The notes under the pieces are model-generated. The model was given only the letters and a program-made list of their open reading frames with translations, was not told where the DNA came from and did not search any database. A stretch of DNA of 64,000 nt from Lacrimispora saccharolytica (GTDB taxonomy: Bacteria; Bacillota; Clostridia; Lachnospirales; Lachnospiraceae): positions 1 to 64,000 of the forward strand of contig JADYUL010000006.1 in assembly GCA_021531795.1 (NCBI GenBank), read 5' to 3'. The stretch's first letter is position 1, and every line of letters begins with the position of its first letter. Both the position numbers and the translations under genes were made by a program. Of the stretch, positions 63,276-64,000 are shown piece after piece.

Positions 63276-64000
63276 AATCCATCTAATAATAAATTATTCT
63301 TCTCCATTTCTTTTATTTTCAGATACTCCAGTTTTAAGGCAGCAATCGCTCTTCTTATTTCCATCATTCTTACCGGCCCCATAGAATCAATTGCATCTTC
63401 TACCTGATATCTATGTTTCTTTTCCATAACAGAGAGTAGTTCTCTGCGCTCCAGGACATCACATCCTTTTAAGGCAAGTGCAAGTGTTTCATTTCGAACC
63501 GAATTCAGAACCTCAATAATTATATGATCCTCTTCTTCTGACAATTGCCTTAAAAACTCAGTTTCAATGTAGAATTTAGCTTTCTTCTCGTTCCCTTTGT
63601 TTCTGAAGAAATCAAGCTTTGCCACAAAATCCTCACATGCTTCTTTAACTTCATCACCTTTAGGTATGCTGACATACCAGAGGTACGATAGAATTTTACC
63701 CATATGCATATGTGCATCTATCAGATAGCGGCAATTTTCCTTAACAGCAGGAACTATCCACTCCCACCCTGCTACACCATCTTCATGAGTCATATCCCAC
63801 CATTCATTCGAATTCATGCCATTCATAAGATTTTCAACGTTTTGTACAAGCTCTATATCTTCTTCTGATAAAAGATTTCTGAATTCATGCAGTTTCTGGC
63901 GATTTTCTTCATCGAAAATTAGCCTCTCTCGATTAAAATGTTTTCCTCCGAGTTCTCTTCTGATATTGCAGTTTTCCGGAATAGCTGCATTAAAAAAGTC
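63272..64000 (-). CDS. protein with FliG-C-like C-terminal domain (partial at window edge)
   Basis: The frame is open from 63272 to the end of the window, so the gene continues beyond it; internal Met codons need not be the start. The visible 242 residues end in a helical domain that resembles the C-terminal part of flagellar motor protein FliG: EVLNSVRNETLALALKGCD, then an S-V-M-E-K-K stretch, SMGPVRMMEIRRAIAAL and a closing helix. The part before it (WWDMTHEDGVAGWEW and two long helices) is not recognised. It is not the normal fliG context: the neighbours are a lipoprotein and a PolC-like polymerase. Confidence 0.65.
   Translation of the reverse strand, partial: DFFNAAIPENCNIRRELGGKHFNRERLIFDEENRQKLHEFRNLLSEEDIELVQNVENLMNGMNSNEWWDMTHEDGVAGWEWIVPAVKENCRYLIDAHMHMGKILSYLWYVSIPKGDEVKEACEDFVAKLDFFRNKGNEKKAKFYIETEFLRQLSEEEDHIIIEVLNSVRNETLALALKGCDVLERRELLSVMEKKHRYQVEDAIDSMGPVRMMEIRRAIAALKLEYLKIKEMEKNNLLLDGL

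Overview
The window looks like a chromosomal segment of a motile, Gram-positive, anaerobic Clostridia bacterium of the Lachnospiraceae type (Roseburia/Butyrivibrio/Lachnospira relatives). The signs are AddAB instead of RecBCD, a FliW-CsrA-FlgM flagellar block with two flgK paralogues, consensus sigma-28 promoters, AGGAGG ribosome sites and a lipoprotein PstS. The genus cannot be fixed from the sequence. Nearly all genes lie on the minus strand; MATE, ptsI and one small ORF are on the plus strand. No rRNA, tRNA, insertion sequence, prophage or CRISPR array was seen.

Layout. 0.1-9.9 kb: a diguanylate cyclase, a Cys-rich DUF6062 protein and the AddAB helicase-nuclease. 9.9-13.7 kb: a glycogen debranching enzyme, UDP-galactopyranose mutase and a FliT/FlgN-like chaperone, probably one operon. 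13.8-23.5 kb: late flagellar genes in two units, flgM-flgN-flgK2-flgK-flgL-fliW-csrA and flaG-fliD-fliS, each with a sigma-28 promoter. 23.5-32.7 kb: a ten-gene Mrp/Mbh-type cation/proton antiporter operon with four NuoL/M/N-like subunits. 32.8-37.9 kb: a second diguanylate cyclase and the TrkAH potassium system. 38.8-48.6 kb: a mixed block (MATE, deacetylase, FemAB-like, mnmA, ptsI, glycosyltransferase, HTH regulator, SDR, DUF454). 48.8-57.1 kb: the whole phosphate regulon, pstSCAB-phoU, an Na/Pi symporter and phoBR, with a PhoP-box-like repeat before pstS. 58.3-64 kb: dus, DUF3592, then a more AT-rich accessory stretch with a stripped-down PolC-like polymerase, a lipoprotein and a protein with a FliG-C-like end.

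The most striking structure is non-coding. Two arrays (37951-38642 and 57290-58312) are built from inverted-repeat units that are almost always exactly 40 nt, ATACATCGG-N22-CCGATGTAT. Gaps between units are 11, 22-23, 74-76 or 85-86 nt, close to whole helical turns. The arrays are reverse-complement paralogues flanking about 19 kb. Two relatives of the unit serve as terminator-like hairpins after the DUF454 gene and after phoU. I do not recognise this element. Phasing, uniform size and stem conservation suggest a protein-binding array or a REP-like mobile palindrome family.

Functionally the window joins motility assembly and its FlgM/CsrA-FliW control, c-di-GMP synthesis, Na+/H+/K+ homeostasis (Mrp-like plus Trk) and phosphate acquisition.
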